A DNA stretch of 38,193 nucleotides from a virus: positions 1 through 38,193 of IMG/VR virus record IMGVR_UViG_3300047368_000007. One strand, 5' to 3'. The translations under genes and the position numbers were made by a program. Positions 23,856-33,065 of this stretch are shown here, one piece after another (position 1 is the first letter of the stretch; every line of letters starts with the position of its first letter). The notes beneath the pieces were generated by a model, which saw only the letters and a list, made by a program, of their open reading frames with translations, was not told the origin of the DNA and ran no database searches.

Positions 23856-25983
23856 TAATAACTCCGAAGCCTAGAAGAACAAAGTCTTTACCTTGCTCAC
23901 TTTGAAAACGTAACCGCATGTTACGCCCTCGGCCTCTCATTTTCAACCTTGTTGTCACAACATTTTCAGGATAATCCCACACTGCAAGGTTGGTAGGGTC
24001 TGGGATTGGCATGTACTTCAGGCGGTAGGCCTGTTGTGGGTTAGAAGAAGTTTGTGTACGGAAGTCCCAGTAGCTAGATACAAGCAGACCAGACTCACGA
24101 ATAGGATCGAAACCAGCTGTAGAGCTACCGTCAAAACCTGTCTCTGTGGGACGTAGGTACACTTGTATATACGGAGCATTCTTCTTGAGTAGAAGGTCAC
24201 CCATGTAATCGTAACCAGCCTCAGCATAAGAACTGTAGTCAGACTCACCCCAGTCTAAGAAGTCAGTACCTGCGAACAGACCCATTGTCATTTTACCTGA
24301 GGCACCATCGTAGATCATAAGAACGACAGAACTCTCTGCCTCGGCTACTTGTGTTAGTTTGTTTACGATAACATCGTCACCGTCTGTAGTTACTACATCA
24401 TCACCCGTAGAAGTAATAACGTCGATGTCTCGGAAGTCAGACCCAAGGCCTGAGTAGTAAGAAGACCCAATGATAAACTTGTCGTTGTTTGCTTTGTCTG
24501 TTACTTCCCAAGGGTAGAAAGACTGAATAGCTATGTCTAGGGTAAGTACTCGACTCTTTTTATTGTCTAGAGATTCCCCGTTGTTAGGGTAGAACCAGTG
24601 TACACGTTTGTTTGTTTTATCGTATACAGACTCACACTGGTTTTTGGCGTTGTTGTCTATAAGGTCAAAGAAAGACTGAATAGTACTGATAGATAGGTTC
24701 TGCTCTTGGCCTTTGCTAGAAATACTGTCCATACTAAGGGTGTGGATACCCTGTTTAGACCACCAGATAGGTACACCTTCTACAGAAACAAAAGTTTTAG
24801 CATTACTAATACCTACTTCACTAACACGAGACACAGAGTACTGTGTAGAACGAAACACACCGTCAACACCTGAAATTTGCCACACACCGTTCTCAGCAAA
24901 AGCTAGGAGGGTTGAACCAAAGACATGAAGCTTCTGGATGTTGGTTGCATCAGGGATTACAATGACACCACCATCAGTATCTAGCAGGTCACTGAAGTCT
25001 TCTGAGGTAGGGTCATTCTGTTGGTAGCAACGATCAGCCTCAGTGATGTTATCCAGCTGCTTAGTATACAGAATTTTACCAGCATTCTTAGCAGAAGTCA
25101 AGCCAGAGTAGAACACACGTCCTGAGAAAGCTGCTACAGCCTTGAACCTACCTTCCTCTACCTCAGTACCTTGAGTAAGGCCTGAGAGACCTGATACAGA
25201 CTGTCGGTTCTTACTGAAGAATTCTAGTACGTAGTGACCGTTACCTGTGAGGGTATTACCAGTATAGATCTTTGCCCATTCAGCTGCATCGTAGTTGCCG
25301 TCAGCATCCCTACCTGCATACCATGGGTGTGTCAGGCGTTTGGTTAGATCTGACGGTGCTCCGTTACCTGTGTTCCAACCTGTGTTCTGTGCATCGTACT
25401 TACGGTCTTGACTAGGAGACCCATTGTCTGTGTAGTATGTTGATGTGTCACCCTGCCACTCAAAGTCACGGACCTTAGGTGTAATCTGTGTGGTAGCAAC
25501 CGTGTCAGCAACACTATCATAGGTAACGTAGAAGGGGTCAACACCCTCAGATACCACAACAAGGTCACCGTTGATTGTAGTAAGTTCTACCTTTGCATTC
25601 TCCGAACCAATAGACCCTGCATGTTCAAAGGTAGACAGGTCTACAGAGAAACCTTTCTGTTGGGCAGAGTAAGGTTCAATAACTGTGTTGTAGAAGTAGA
25701 GGTCACTACCTGCTTGTACTACAAGAAAGTTTAGACCAGCTTTACCACCTACGTTAGTCCACTCACCTGTCGTAAAAACTTCAGCATTGTTAACAGTAAA
25801 AGTAGAATCTGCGTTAACATCCTCTACCTTAACACCTAACCTACGACGACGAGAACCGTCACGGCTAAGTAAACAGTTTAGTTCGTCTACGGATGCATCC
25901 TCAGGAAAGGTAAGTTCACCTGCCTCAGTTATCAGACCCTTTACGAATGTGTTTACGACCTTTTGTGATATTCTCTGAGCCAT
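23833..25983 (-). CDS. Tail tubular protein B, T7 gp12-like (716 aa)
   Basis: Nozzle protein of the short tail. The N-terminus (ISQKVVNTFVKGLITEAGEL then ASVDELNCLLSRDGSRRRR) is the typical start of this family in T7-like phages. The body is beta-rich with many Asp/Tyr/Thr strands, consistent with the beta-propeller nozzle. It follows the tail tubular A gene after one small gene. I place the start at 25983 (GGAAG upstream) instead of 26058, because the longer reading begins deep in the neighbouring gene with a very basic, non-family sequence. Confidence 0.85.
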   Translation of the reverse strand: MAQRISQKVVNTFVKGLITEAGELTFPEDASVDELNCLLSRDGSRRRRLGVKVEDVNADSTFTVNNAEVFTTGEWTNVGGKAGLNFLVVQAGSDLYFYNTVIEPYSAQQKGFSVDLSTFEHAGSIGSENAKVELTTINGDLVVVSEGVDPFYVTYDSVADTVATTQITPKVRDFEWQGDTSTYYTDNGSPSQDRKYDAQNTGWNTGNGAPSDLTKRLTHPWYAGRDADGNYDAAEWAKIYTGNTLTGNGHYVLEFFSKNRQSVSGLSGLTQGTEVEEGRFKAVAAFSGRVFYSGLTSAKNAGKILYTKQLDNITEADRCYQQNDPTSEDFSDLLDTDGGVIVIPDATNIQKLHVFGSTLLAFAENGVWQISGVDGVFRSTQYSVSRVSEVGISNAKTFVSVEGVPIWWSKQGIHTLSMDSISSKGQEQNLSISTIQSFFDLIDNNAKNQCESVYDKTNKRVHWFYPNNGESLDNKKSRVLTLDIAIQSFYPWEVTDKANNDKFIIGSSYYSGLGSDFRDIDVITSTGDDVVTTDGDDVIVNKLTQVAEAESSVVLMIYDGASGKMTMGLFAGTDFLDWGESDYSSYAEAGYDYMGDLLLKKNAPYIQVYLRPTETGFDGSSTAGFDPIRESGLLVSSYWDFRTQTSSNPQQAYRLKYMPIPDPTNLAVWDYPENVVTTRLKMRGRGRNMRLRFQSEQGKDFVLLGFGVINAINTRY

Positions 25984-26257
25984 CTCGTTTCTTCCGTTCT
26001 TCTCGTGCTGCGTTGAAGTTCTCTCGACGTGCCGCCTTAGTCTCTTTCTTATTGGCAAGATACTTGGTTACAGCTTTCTTTGCATTAGGTATGTCACTAT
26101 ACCGACCTGCGAGTTCTGCAGGTACACTGCCTCTCTCAAACTTGATCTCAAAGAAAATGAACCCATCCTGTGACTTCTGGATGATAATGTCTGTTGTCAT
26201 TTTATCAGACTTGCAGACAGACTTCTGGTTAGGTCTGTCGTCAATAAATTCGATCAT
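25925..26257 (-). CDS. Small protein between tail tubular A and B (110 aa)
   Basis: Unrecognised. The N-terminal half looks like a small alpha/beta fold (TTDIIIQKSQDGFIFFEIKF), and the C-terminal half is a strongly basic helix (KKETKAARRENFNAAREERK). TAATG links it to tail tubular A upstream (GGGAG site), and its last 59 nt overlap tail tubular B in another frame. Its position in the tail module suggests a virion or assembly factor. Confidence 0.7.
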   Translation of the reverse strand: MIEFIDDRPNQKSVCKSDKMTTDIIIQKSQDGFIFFEIKFERGSVPAELAGRYSDIPNAKKAVTKYLANKKETKAARRENFNAAREERKKRDGSENITKGRKHIRKGSDN

Positions 26258-26988
26258 TAAGATCTCCCGTAGTTAGGGCGTTTGTTCTCTCGTTTAGTAC
26301 GGTACATGTCATTCTGTACGTAAGACTTCAGGCGACGAGCAGACTGCTCTACCTTCTGGTCTACTCCAGACTTAAACAAAGAGAAGCAGACAGACTTAGA
26401 CTCAGCAAGAAGGTAAGGTAACATAGTGTCATCTAGGTCAGGCTCGAAGGTGTCTATCTGCGTGAATGTAGGGTAGACTGTACCATAGGCCCGTGTCTTA
26501 GCTGATGATAGGATACCCTCTACAGACGAGTCGTAGGCATCCATTACAATGTGTTCATCATCAAAGGTTGTGTAGTAGCTAGGCATACGGTCATTACGAA
26601 TGTACAAAGAGGTCCCACCTGCTACATCTGGGACAGTGGTAGAGGCTGAAGATGTGCTGTCCATACGATTGAGAAACTCAAGAGGTTCTGCAAAACGTAT
26701 CTCTTTCCAGCTGTCACCTGAGGTGCCTTCGTTGTAGAAAAGCTTCTCAATCTCTTTAGTGTTACTAGGGTACTCGAAGTGGGTAGGACGAGCCATAGAT
26801 GAGAGAGAAGTAATAGACAGTAGTTGTTTGTGCTCAGGGATGTCCCGTGCAGCAATAATGTTATAGTAAGTATCTTCGACTACAGAAGCAATCTGTGAGG
26901 CCTCGACAGTATCACTGATAGAGTTCACTGCTTCAGAATCCATATCATTTAGGATTGACTGGACGATCTCAAGAAGTGTACGTTTCAT
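26257..26988 (-). CDS. Tail tubular protein A, T7 gp11-like adaptor (243 aa)
   Basis: Adaptor ring joining portal to tail nozzle. The N-terminal helices (LLEIVQSILNDMDSEAVNSI, VVEDTYYNIIAARDIPE) and the motif in which a short loop is followed by LPYLLAESKSVCFSLFKSG are typical of gp11-like proteins; the C-terminus is basic. T7 gp11 is 196 residues. Order capsid - beta-rich protein - adaptor - nozzle matches T7-like tails apart from the inserted genes. Its ATG shares TAATG with the upstream gene. Confidence 0.85.
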   Translation of the reverse strand: MKRTLLEIVQSILNDMDSEAVNSISDTVEASQIASVVEDTYYNIIAARDIPEHKQLLSITSLSSMARPTHFEYPSNTKEIEKLFYNEGTSGDSWKEIRFAEPLEFLNRMDSTSSASTTVPDVAGGTSLYIRNDRMPSYYTTFDDEHIVMDAYDSSVEGILSSAKTRAYGTVYPTFTQIDTFEPDLDDTMLPYLLAESKSVCFSLFKSGVDQKVEQSARRLKSYVQNDMYRTKRENKRPNYGRS

Positions 26989-27551
26989 TAGATATTAGCT
27001 CCTGTGATACGTAGGTATGCAGATGCAAACTGAACAGATGAAGTTGAGTCAACTTTAGTGTGAACTTCAATAACATCGTTGGTAGCCAGAGTAGTATTAA
27101 AGGCAGTAGTAAACTGTGCCCACTCACCATTCTTAGATGTTGTGACTACACGACTACCTGCTAACTGAGAGTTGTTAAGGTATAAGACCAACTCTACGTC
27201 ACGGTCATGGCCTGAGGTCTGCTGAACAGAAGCAGTAAAGGTAATACCTGCGTGAATAGATTCTAGACCGTCATAACGGATACCTGCATTAGGTGTAGAC
27301 ACACCAGTGAAACCGTTGTTGTCTACAATAGTGAAGGTAGGGTCTAGGGGTGTATCTGAGGTAGTTGCGGAGTGAATGTAGGGTGATGTTGCACTGAAAG
27401 CAAGGTAACCCCCAACATGTCTCTGCAACTGTGTCCATGCACCAGTACCTGCTCCATCAGCAATGTAAACCTCACCACTAGCTGCAGAGGCTACACCTTT
27501 AGGTTCATGTAAATACGGGTCTGTTAGTGTTGAGTGGTTTACGTTAGCCAT
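26988..27551 (-). CDS. Beta-rich virion protein, possible capsid decoration (187 aa)
   Basis: After an N-terminal segment often seen in phage surface proteins (DPYLHEPKGVASAASGEVYI, with an ADGAGTGAW strand), the remaining about 125 residues show regular beta strands like a jelly roll of the C1q/TNF type (ELVLYLNNSQLAGSRVV, NDVIEVHTKVDSTSSVQF, SAYLRITGANI). It lies between the capsid terminator and the tail adaptor, so a head-fibre or decoration role is plausible. The alternative is a tail-associated fibre. No enzyme motif is seen. Confidence 0.65.
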   Translation of the reverse strand: MANVNHSTLTDPYLHEPKGVASAASGEVYIADGAGTGAWTQLQRHVGGYLAFSATSPYIHSATTSDTPLDPTFTIVDNNGFTGVSTPNAGIRYDGLESIHAGITFTASVQQTSGHDRDVELVLYLNNSQLAGSRVVTTSKNGEWAQFTTAFNTTLATNDVIEVHTKVDSTSSVQFASAYLRITGANI

Positions 27552-27581
27552 CAGAATTTCCTTACAATAGTGGAGTAGGAA

Positions 27582-27599
27582 GGGGAGCCGAAGCCCCCC
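27582..27599 (-). terminator. Intrinsic terminator after the major capsid gene
   Basis: On the minus strand GGGGGGC pairs with GCTCCCC (one G-T wobble) around a TTCG tetraloop, followed by TTCCTACTCC. It lies 12 nt after the capsid stop and about 30 nt before the next gene. Like T7's T-phi behind gene 10, it would make capsid and scaffold transcripts more abundant than tail transcripts, with partial read-through. Confidence 0.75.
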
Positions 27600-27611
27600 A
27601 ACCTTTAAGTC

Positions 27612-28574
27612 TTATACGTCAGGGTTTGTCGCAATAGAGACAATACCTTCTGGACGGTACAACTTAACACCGTAACGAGATGAAGTTACATACTCGTGAC
27701 GTTGGAAGTCTTTGTTGTACTCATAGTCAACTTCTGGAGCTTGACGCCATGCACCCACGAATGGGTTAGCAGTAGCATTAGCTGAGAAGAACAGGTTGAC
27801 TTTACCGTTGTTGGTAGAGAAGTCAGCTGCTGTTGTACCATCACGTTCCAACAATGCAGCATCTGTGTTGTCTGCAAGGTAGTTGGATGTGTACACGTCG
27901 AAGCCGTAGATGTTGGCTACAAAACGCATACCAGTTGCGATACCGTTTGATACAATGCCTTCGAACTTAGGGTTGTTAGACACGTTAGTCAAGTTGGTCA
28001 GAGTGTTGATCTGGAACTCGACGGATGGGTCAACGATAGCAACCATTGCTTGATCTGGAACATTGGATTTCTTCAATGCATAACGTGCATAGGCGAAGTC
28101 TTCCAGTTCGATACGACCTGAGTTACCACCTGCGATACGGTGTGCAATACCGTTTTGAGCTTCTGCTGAGTTAGCAGTAATACCAGCTTCGGGAGCAGCA
28201 AATGTTGTTGCTTCGAAGTGCTCAAGGGTTGCACGTTCCTGCTCAGGTACAAAACGAGACATAAGTTCGTTTGCATAGAACATGTCCTGTTCAGCTTTCT
28301 TAGTGATGTAAGTTGCTGAAGTCAGGTACTTGTCAACAGTGAATGTGAAGTCTGCTGTTGCAAGTGGATCGTATACGACCTGTGTATCTTCGGTGTAGTT
28401 GTTAGTTGAGATTGCACCGATTTGTGGGATGTGGAATGTATCTCCGTCAGGGAAACCATCAAGCATACGGACGTACCGTTGTGCTTGCATTTCATCACGA
28501 AGAAGTTCTTTAAGTTCTTGACCCCATACGTCTGCACGGGTTAAGTAACTTGCGGTTGATAGCATACCTGCCAT
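27612..28574 (-). CDS. Major capsid protein (320 aa)
   Basis: HK97-fold coat protein. Supporting features: length about 320; an N-terminal helix (ELKELLRDEMQAQRYVRMLD); a long strand pair (FTFTVDKYLTSATYITKKAE), the beta-rich P-domain; and an A-domain ending with YGVKLYRPEGIVSI, the usual C-terminus of T7-like and related coat proteins. It follows the scaffold gene directly and is followed by a strong terminator. A GGAG site precedes the ATG. Confidence 0.92.
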   Translation of the reverse strand: MAGMLSTASYLTRADVWGQELKELLRDEMQAQRYVRMLDGFPDGDTFHIPQIGAISTNNYTEDTQVVYDPLATADFTFTVDKYLTSATYITKKAEQDMFYANELMSRFVPEQERATLEHFEATTFAAPEAGITANSAEAQNGIAHRIAGGNSGRIELEDFAYARYALKKSNVPDQAMVAIVDPSVEFQINTLTNLTNVSNNPKFEGIVSNGIATGMRFVANIYGFDVYTSNYLADNTDAALLERDGTTAADFSTNNGKVNLFFSANATANPFVGAWRQAPEVDYEYNKDFQRHEYVTSSRYGVKLYRPEGIVSIATNPDV

Positions 28575-28599
28575 TTGATTTACTCCAATTTAAGTGTGT

Positions 28600-29379
28600 C
28601 TACAAACCAAACTTTTCGCCCATACGTACTTTATCTTCCATAAGTTGACGTTGGACCTTTGGTGTGTAGTAAAGGTTTTTATTTTCTCGACGGAGCTTTT
28701 GGTAGTATGACCAATCACGATCTGTCGAGGCTTGCATATTGACGCCTTCTGTTCGAACCGACCCCTGTACCATTGGGCTAAAGGATTTCTTTGGTTCTCC
28801 GATTAGGCTAAAGAAAGCTGTGGGACTCTCGGCGGCAATCTCTTGCATGCGTTGAAGACTAATGCCTAGCTCTTCGGCTTTCTTCTGGACAGTAGCTTTG
28901 GCTTCTGTGCCGTAGCTCTTCTCCAGTTCCTGATCCACTAAAGAAAGATTTTGCTTTACAACACTCTCTTGCTCTCGTGCAGTCAGGGTCTTTTCAACAA
29001 GGCTCTTCAGGTCTTCCTCACTCAGATTAGGGTTGGTGTTCCCGTCTGACGTGCCACCAGTATTATTGTTGTTAGGCATTGCAGTATTCGCAGTGGTGGG
29101 GTCTGCGGCCTTATTCTGCAACTGGTCAAGGAGTTTCTGGGCGTAGTCTTGTTTCCCTAAGTCTTCTCGCATCTGGTTCAGTTGACCTTCTAACTCACTA
29201 ATGTAAGTGTCAGCCTCAAGTTTACCTTTTGCGAGGACTTCGGGATTACTCCAGTTTTCTCCCTTCGCCTCTACGAGCTTTGCTACAAAAGATTCCTGTG
29301 GTGAGGTGGTCTCTGTAGTTGTCTGCTCTGTTACCTCATTGGCCTGTGCGGTTGCAGTACCTTCGGTAAATACACTCAT
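28600..29379 (-). CDS. Capsid scaffolding protein (259 aa)
   Basis: An acidic, Gln/Glu-rich, mostly helical protein with coiled-coil heptads (ISELEGQLNQMREDLGKQDY), an Asn/Gly/Thr-rich hinge (NNNNTGGTSDGN) and a basic C-terminal helix (YYTPKVQRQLMEDKVRMGEK) of the type that binds coat protein. It lies directly before the major capsid gene and after the portal group, the standard position of T7 gp9. AAAGGAT precedes the ATG. Confidence 0.88.
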   Translation of the reverse strand: MSVFTEGTATAQANEVTEQTTTETTSPQESFVAKLVEAKGENWSNPEVLAKGKLEADTYISELEGQLNQMREDLGKQDYAQKLLDQLQNKAADPTTANTAMPNNNNTGGTSDGNTNPNLSEEDLKSLVEKTLTAREQESVVKQNLSLVDQELEKSYGTEAKATVQKKAEELGISLQRMQEIAAESPTAFFSLIGEPKKSFSPMVQGSVRTEGVNMQASTDRDWSYYQKLRRENKNLYYTPKVQRQLMEDKVRMGEKFGL

Positions 29380-29382
29380 GTG

Positions 29383-29622
29383 TTATCCTTTGTCTATTGT
29401 GATTAACTTCAGCAAGTCACTGAGCACTTGGTTGTACTCATTGATTGCCACCTGTCGATACTCCCAATTAGGTGTATCATAATCACGAACAGAAGATTTC
29501 TTTTTGTATTCCTGTTCGAGAATCTGTTTGAGTTCATCGAAGGCTACACGGTAACCTAGAACTTCTTGTTGTCGTTGCTTACGTGCCTCACCCTTGAGAC
29601 CCTTTAACCATACAGCTTTCAT
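29383..29622 (-). CDS. Small hypothetical protein between portal and scaffold (79 aa)
   Basis: Unrecognised helical protein, basic at the N-terminus (MKAVWLKGLKGEARKQRQQE) with a Tyr/Leu-rich remainder. It overlaps the preceding 51-residue gene by ATGA and ends 3 nt before the scaffold start. Similar small genes sit between portal and scaffold in other marine T7-like phages, with no known role. Confidence 0.65.
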   Translation of the reverse strand: MKAVWLKGLKGEARKQRQQEVLGYRVAFDELKQILEQEYKKKSSVRDYDTPNWEYRQVAINEYNQVLSDLLKLITIDKG

Positions 29623-29774
29623 TTGCGACCGTACTTACCGCCAAAGTTCATCTGCTCTGCAAGGCTCTTCTGGCCTTTCTTGGTAGTCTTCATTAGCTGT
29701 TTACGTCGAGCAGTAGATGTAGGTTTATTACCTAATATTCTCTGCCAGAGGGTAGGTTTCTTCTTTTTGGGCAT
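29619..29774 (-). CDS. Short basic protein after the portal gene (51 aa)
   Basis: ATG at 29774-29772 (complement), one base after the portal stop; stop TGA overlaps the next ATG (ATGA). It starts MPKKKKPTLWQRILGNKPTS and ends FGGKYGRK: about one third Lys/Arg, no membrane segment. Its perfect fit between two neighbours with a start-stop overlap argues that it is translated. Function unknown. Confidence 0.6.
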   Translation of the reverse strand: MPKKKKPTLWQRILGNKPTSTARRKQLMKTTKKGQKSLAEQMNFGGKYGRK

Positions 29775-29775
29775 C

Positions 29776-31524
29776 TTACATTCCCATCTGTTGTTGCATG
29801 GTGAGGTTTTCTACGTTCATAGCCTCAGCTTCTTGGATTTGTGTTTGTGTTTCCAACTGCTCACTTACAGCAATGTTCTCACTGAACAGTGTTGGTTCTC
29901 CAAGTTCATCTGCTAGGATACGGGCAAACTCTTTACCTGACATGTGTGCTGCTACACTAGGGTCAGACAGTTTGATCTGGTAGAGTTGTGTGAGGTTCTG
30001 GACACGTCGAGCACGTTCAGCAAAGTGACGGGCACCTACAGGAACGATCTTACCTTTGGCAGTGATGTCCTCTTTAGAGATGTCCTTGAACAGTAGAGCA
30101 CCTGTAGCATCGTCTAGGACACGGATAGTGTCTGACATGTTCATGTTACGTCGAGATACCTCAAGCATGGCGTTCAGGATAGGCTCAAGGAACACACGTT
30201 CAAAGTGGGCAGTCTTGTGCTCAAAGATACGTGAGGCTGCATTCTGTAGTGACTGTACCTCGAAGGCTGTCTTCTCACCTGCAGTACGGATACCCATGGC
30301 CTGACGTGGTGCACCAGCCATTTCTTCCATCTTGTTCTCTAGGTTCTGAATCTGGAAGTCAGCATTAAGTGCTGTGCTGTCAGGGGCAAGGTAACCTACG
30401 TCACCCTCTTCACCCATGTAGATACGGGCTGCAGGTTCAAACTCAAAGTCTTCTACGTCACCCTTGACCTTTAGGATTGGGTAAGCAATCTGGTCAAACA
30501 CATCAGCCTTAAGGTTCTCTAGGTGGTCAATGCGGTACTGCATACCAACCAAGTTATCCAAGGGACCCATGGCATAGAGGTTGTCAGGGCGTGGACGCCA
30601 GCCAGCATGGAACACAGGGGCTGTACCTAACCAACTAGGGTTCTCTTCGTTAGCCAGTACGTAGGCACGATCAACTACAGTAATCACTCGATCTGTATGT
30701 AGTTTGTCTTCTGCAGAGTCGTAGAAGTCACCGTAGAAGGTGAGGATTTCTACATAGTCTGATTCGTAGTACTGCTGGATAGATGTGAAGCCATCAGCAA
30801 TGAAGCCTTCTGCCTTAGAGAATGTACTTTGGTCTGAACCACGGACACCTGCACGGGAAGAAAGCATCTTGTCAAACACACCCTCCATATAAGCTTTGGA
30901 AGGATCATCCTTTATCATCTTACGTATTTCGCCAAGGGTCTTGACTGAACGGATAACCTTAGGAGCCTTGCTGAAGTCAGAGGCTGTAGGGTTAAAGCAA
31001 ATGTCGTAGGGTGACACACGTACAATACGTGGGCCTACGTAGTTCACAATATAGTCACCAGCTTCTTTGATGTGGTAGCTGTCTTCCCAAGTAACTGTAG
31101 CAAAGCAGTTGCCGTACTGGATGTAGTCGTAGAGCAAGTCAGAAGCTACGTTAACAAACTGAGACTGTCGGATCTTATTGTCCATGTAGGCTTGGATTAC
31201 ATTCCGTTTAGCCTTGTTGTTTCCTTGCTTGTCGTCAGCCTCAAACCGCATCCACTTCTGCTGTGGGAACAGGGTAGCAAAGTAGTTAGCATGGAGGTTG
31301 TCCATGATCTGTGTAAGCTTGGGTGTGGTAGTACTATTAGACCAAGGCAGCATAGCATTCTTGGTGGTACTAGTATCTGTAGCATAGAGGTAGTTACGAA
31401 GTTCTTTCCACTCTTCTACCTTCTGTTGACGGAGGTTAGACCACTCACGCCAACGGTTAGCAATCTCAACGGCCATATGGTCAGGCTCAAGAAGGTGTTC
31501 GATTTCTATTGTTTCACCTGCCAT
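29776..31524 (-). CDS. Portal (head-tail connector) protein, T7 gp8-like (582 aa)
   Basis: Dodecameric ring through which DNA is packaged and ejected. Family features: an N-terminal helix region with WSNLRQQKVEEWKELRNYLY, then PWSNSTTTPKLTQIMDNLHA and the LFPQQKWMRFE strand; a central region with GNCFATVTWED and GPRIVRVSPYDICFNP; the stem region LDNLVGMQYRIDHLENLKAD; and a Gln/Met-rich C-terminal tail. T7 gp8 is 536 residues. AGGAG precedes the ATG, which lies next to the large terminase stop. Confidence 0.93.
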   Translation of the reverse strand: MAGETIEIEHLLEPDHMAVEIANRWREWSNLRQQKVEEWKELRNYLYATDTSTTKNAMLPWSNSTTTPKLTQIMDNLHANYFATLFPQQKWMRFEADDKQGNNKAKRNVIQAYMDNKIRQSQFVNVASDLLYDYIQYGNCFATVTWEDSYHIKEAGDYIVNYVGPRIVRVSPYDICFNPTASDFSKAPKVIRSVKTLGEIRKMIKDDPSKAYMEGVFDKMLSSRAGVRGSDQSTFSKAEGFIADGFTSIQQYYESDYVEILTFYGDFYDSAEDKLHTDRVITVVDRAYVLANEENPSWLGTAPVFHAGWRPRPDNLYAMGPLDNLVGMQYRIDHLENLKADVFDQIAYPILKVKGDVEDFEFEPAARIYMGEEGDVGYLAPDSTALNADFQIQNLENKMEEMAGAPRQAMGIRTAGEKTAFEVQSLQNAASRIFEHKTAHFERVFLEPILNAMLEVSRRNMNMSDTIRVLDDATGALLFKDISKEDITAKGKIVPVGARHFAERARRVQNLTQLYQIKLSDPSVAAHMSGKEFARILADELGEPTLFSENIAVSEQLETQTQIQEAEAMNVENLTMQQQMGM

Positions 31525-33060
31525 TTAAGAGGCTCCTCTGAATCTACTGTTTGCCCATACAATGTTGTTTTTCTTACTACGGTTGATACTGCGTGAAGGT
31601 TTCACTGCAATGTCTACAGCCGAAGCTAGGGCATCTTTGATGTCGTCGTGTGGTGGGTTACGTGACATTAGCTCTTCTTCTAACGTCTGGATGTTACCGC
31701 CTCGGTAGTGCCAGATCTGAAGATTGTCATAACGTGGCTCTAGGGTAGAGGCGATACGTTCCTCTTTGTTACCCTGATGTTTGTTTGGTCGGTACTCATC
31801 AATGCTGAGAGACAAACCGTGTTGCTTAACCAGTTCCTTGAGTTGCTTAACGATAGCCTGTTGAGCTACTGTAACCTCTGCTCTCATCTTACGGAACGAC
31901 CACTTACCAACTAGCTGGAAGATGTGTTCGAAGTATTCTGAGATACGGTCAGTACGGAACCTGTCGATGTCTAGAACAAAGATATTATTATCTGCATCTA
32001 CACCTACTACAACAATAGCTGTGTAGTCAGCTTTCTTTGAGAGACTGAAAGCAAAGTCAATGGATGCATAGACGTTAAGCTTCCTATCTTTGTAGAACCA
32101 GTAGCCGTTCTCTTCGACTAGGTGTTTACGTTCATAGTACTGAAACTTCTCAGAACCAACTGGTATGTTGTCTGGATCACTAGGATCATTGTAGTACTGT
32201 GCTCGGAACTGACCTTTGTCTAGGTACTGCCCACGTTTCTTAGCTAAGATCTGTCGAGTAAACCCGAAGTACTTACCATCTTTACGTTGCTGCTGGGGCC
32301 ACAAGAACTCTCCTGTGCCATCCCCTCGGTCCTCTACGGCTCTCTCAAAGACCTCGTAGATGTTATCCTCAGCAACCTTGTCACCCTCGTCGTTGTACTG
32401 ATCCTCTACCATCTGCATTAGATCGTTGTACAAGTCGGATGGGTGGTAACGAGTACCTACTACCCACTCTTTAGCATTAGCCCCTTCGATAGAAGAAAGG
32501 AGGGAGTACTGAGACTTGACCTTGTTACGGCCTTCACCTGTGTAAGCATTCTCGTAGACAACAACATCGTCTAGAACAGCAATGTCACAGTGCATACCAG
32601 TGAGAGAGGTTGTAAGTCCACCAGTGAAAACAGAAGGGTCACGGACATTCTCTTTCTTACGTGAGGGGTGATCCAACATGATCTCTGAGTTGGTCCACCG
32701 TGTTCGTTTACCTTCGTCAACATTGACGTGCTCAGGCCAGTAACGGCGATAAGTTTCTGATGTAAGGATACCTTTTACGAAACCTAACTGCTTCTCTGCA
32801 AGGTTAGCTGTAGCTGATATGTATAGTATACGAAGAGTTGGGTTCTTTGTCAACTCCCAAACTACACGATAGGCTACTAATCTTGACTTACCATGGTCAC
32901 GAGGGAAGAGTAGCAACTGGTGAGACTTAGAATTAGGTCTAGTCCACCAGTCACATACATCTTCATGACATTGCCCTAGAACCTGCTCAGGTGCTACAAG
33001 CTTGATGAAGGTGGCCAAGTCATTCTCAGCCGCCTGTCTGATTTGATCTAATGTTGTCAT
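31525..33060 (-). CDS. Terminase large subunit, T7 gp19-like (511 aa)
   Basis: DNA-packaging ATPase and nuclease. Walker A-like LFPRDHGKSRLVAY is the T7-group form; Walker B is CDIAVLDDVV; GTRYHPSDLYNDL is the coupling region. The RNase H-like nuclease domain shows ASIDFAFSLSKKADYTAIVV, VLDIDRFRTDR and PPHDDIKDALASAVD with the expected acidic residues. No ribosome-binding site is visible. The ATG lies 5 nt after the stop of the adhesin gene, so translation is probably coupled. It is separated from the small subunit by four tail-fibre genes. Confidence 0.95.
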   Translation of the reverse strand: MTTLDQIRQAAENDLATFIKLVAPEQVLGQCHEDVCDWWTRPNSKSHQLLLFPRDHGKSRLVAYRVVWELTKNPTLRILYISATANLAEKQLGFVKGILTSETYRRYWPEHVNVDEGKRTRWTNSEIMLDHPSRKKENVRDPSVFTGGLTTSLTGMHCDIAVLDDVVVYENAYTGEGRNKVKSQYSLLSSIEGANAKEWVVGTRYHPSDLYNDLMQMVEDQYNDEGDKVAEDNIYEVFERAVEDRGDGTGEFLWPQQQRKDGKYFGFTRQILAKKRGQYLDKGQFRAQYYNDPSDPDNIPVGSEKFQYYERKHLVEENGYWFYKDRKLNVYASIDFAFSLSKKADYTAIVVVGVDADNNIFVLDIDRFRTDRISEYFEHIFQLVGKWSFRKMRAEVTVAQQAIVKQLKELVKQHGLSLSIDEYRPNKHQGNKEERIASTLEPRYDNLQIWHYRGGNIQTLEEELMSRNPPHDDIKDALASAVDIAVKPSRSINRSKKNNIVWANSRFRGAS

Positions 33061-33065
33061 TAAGG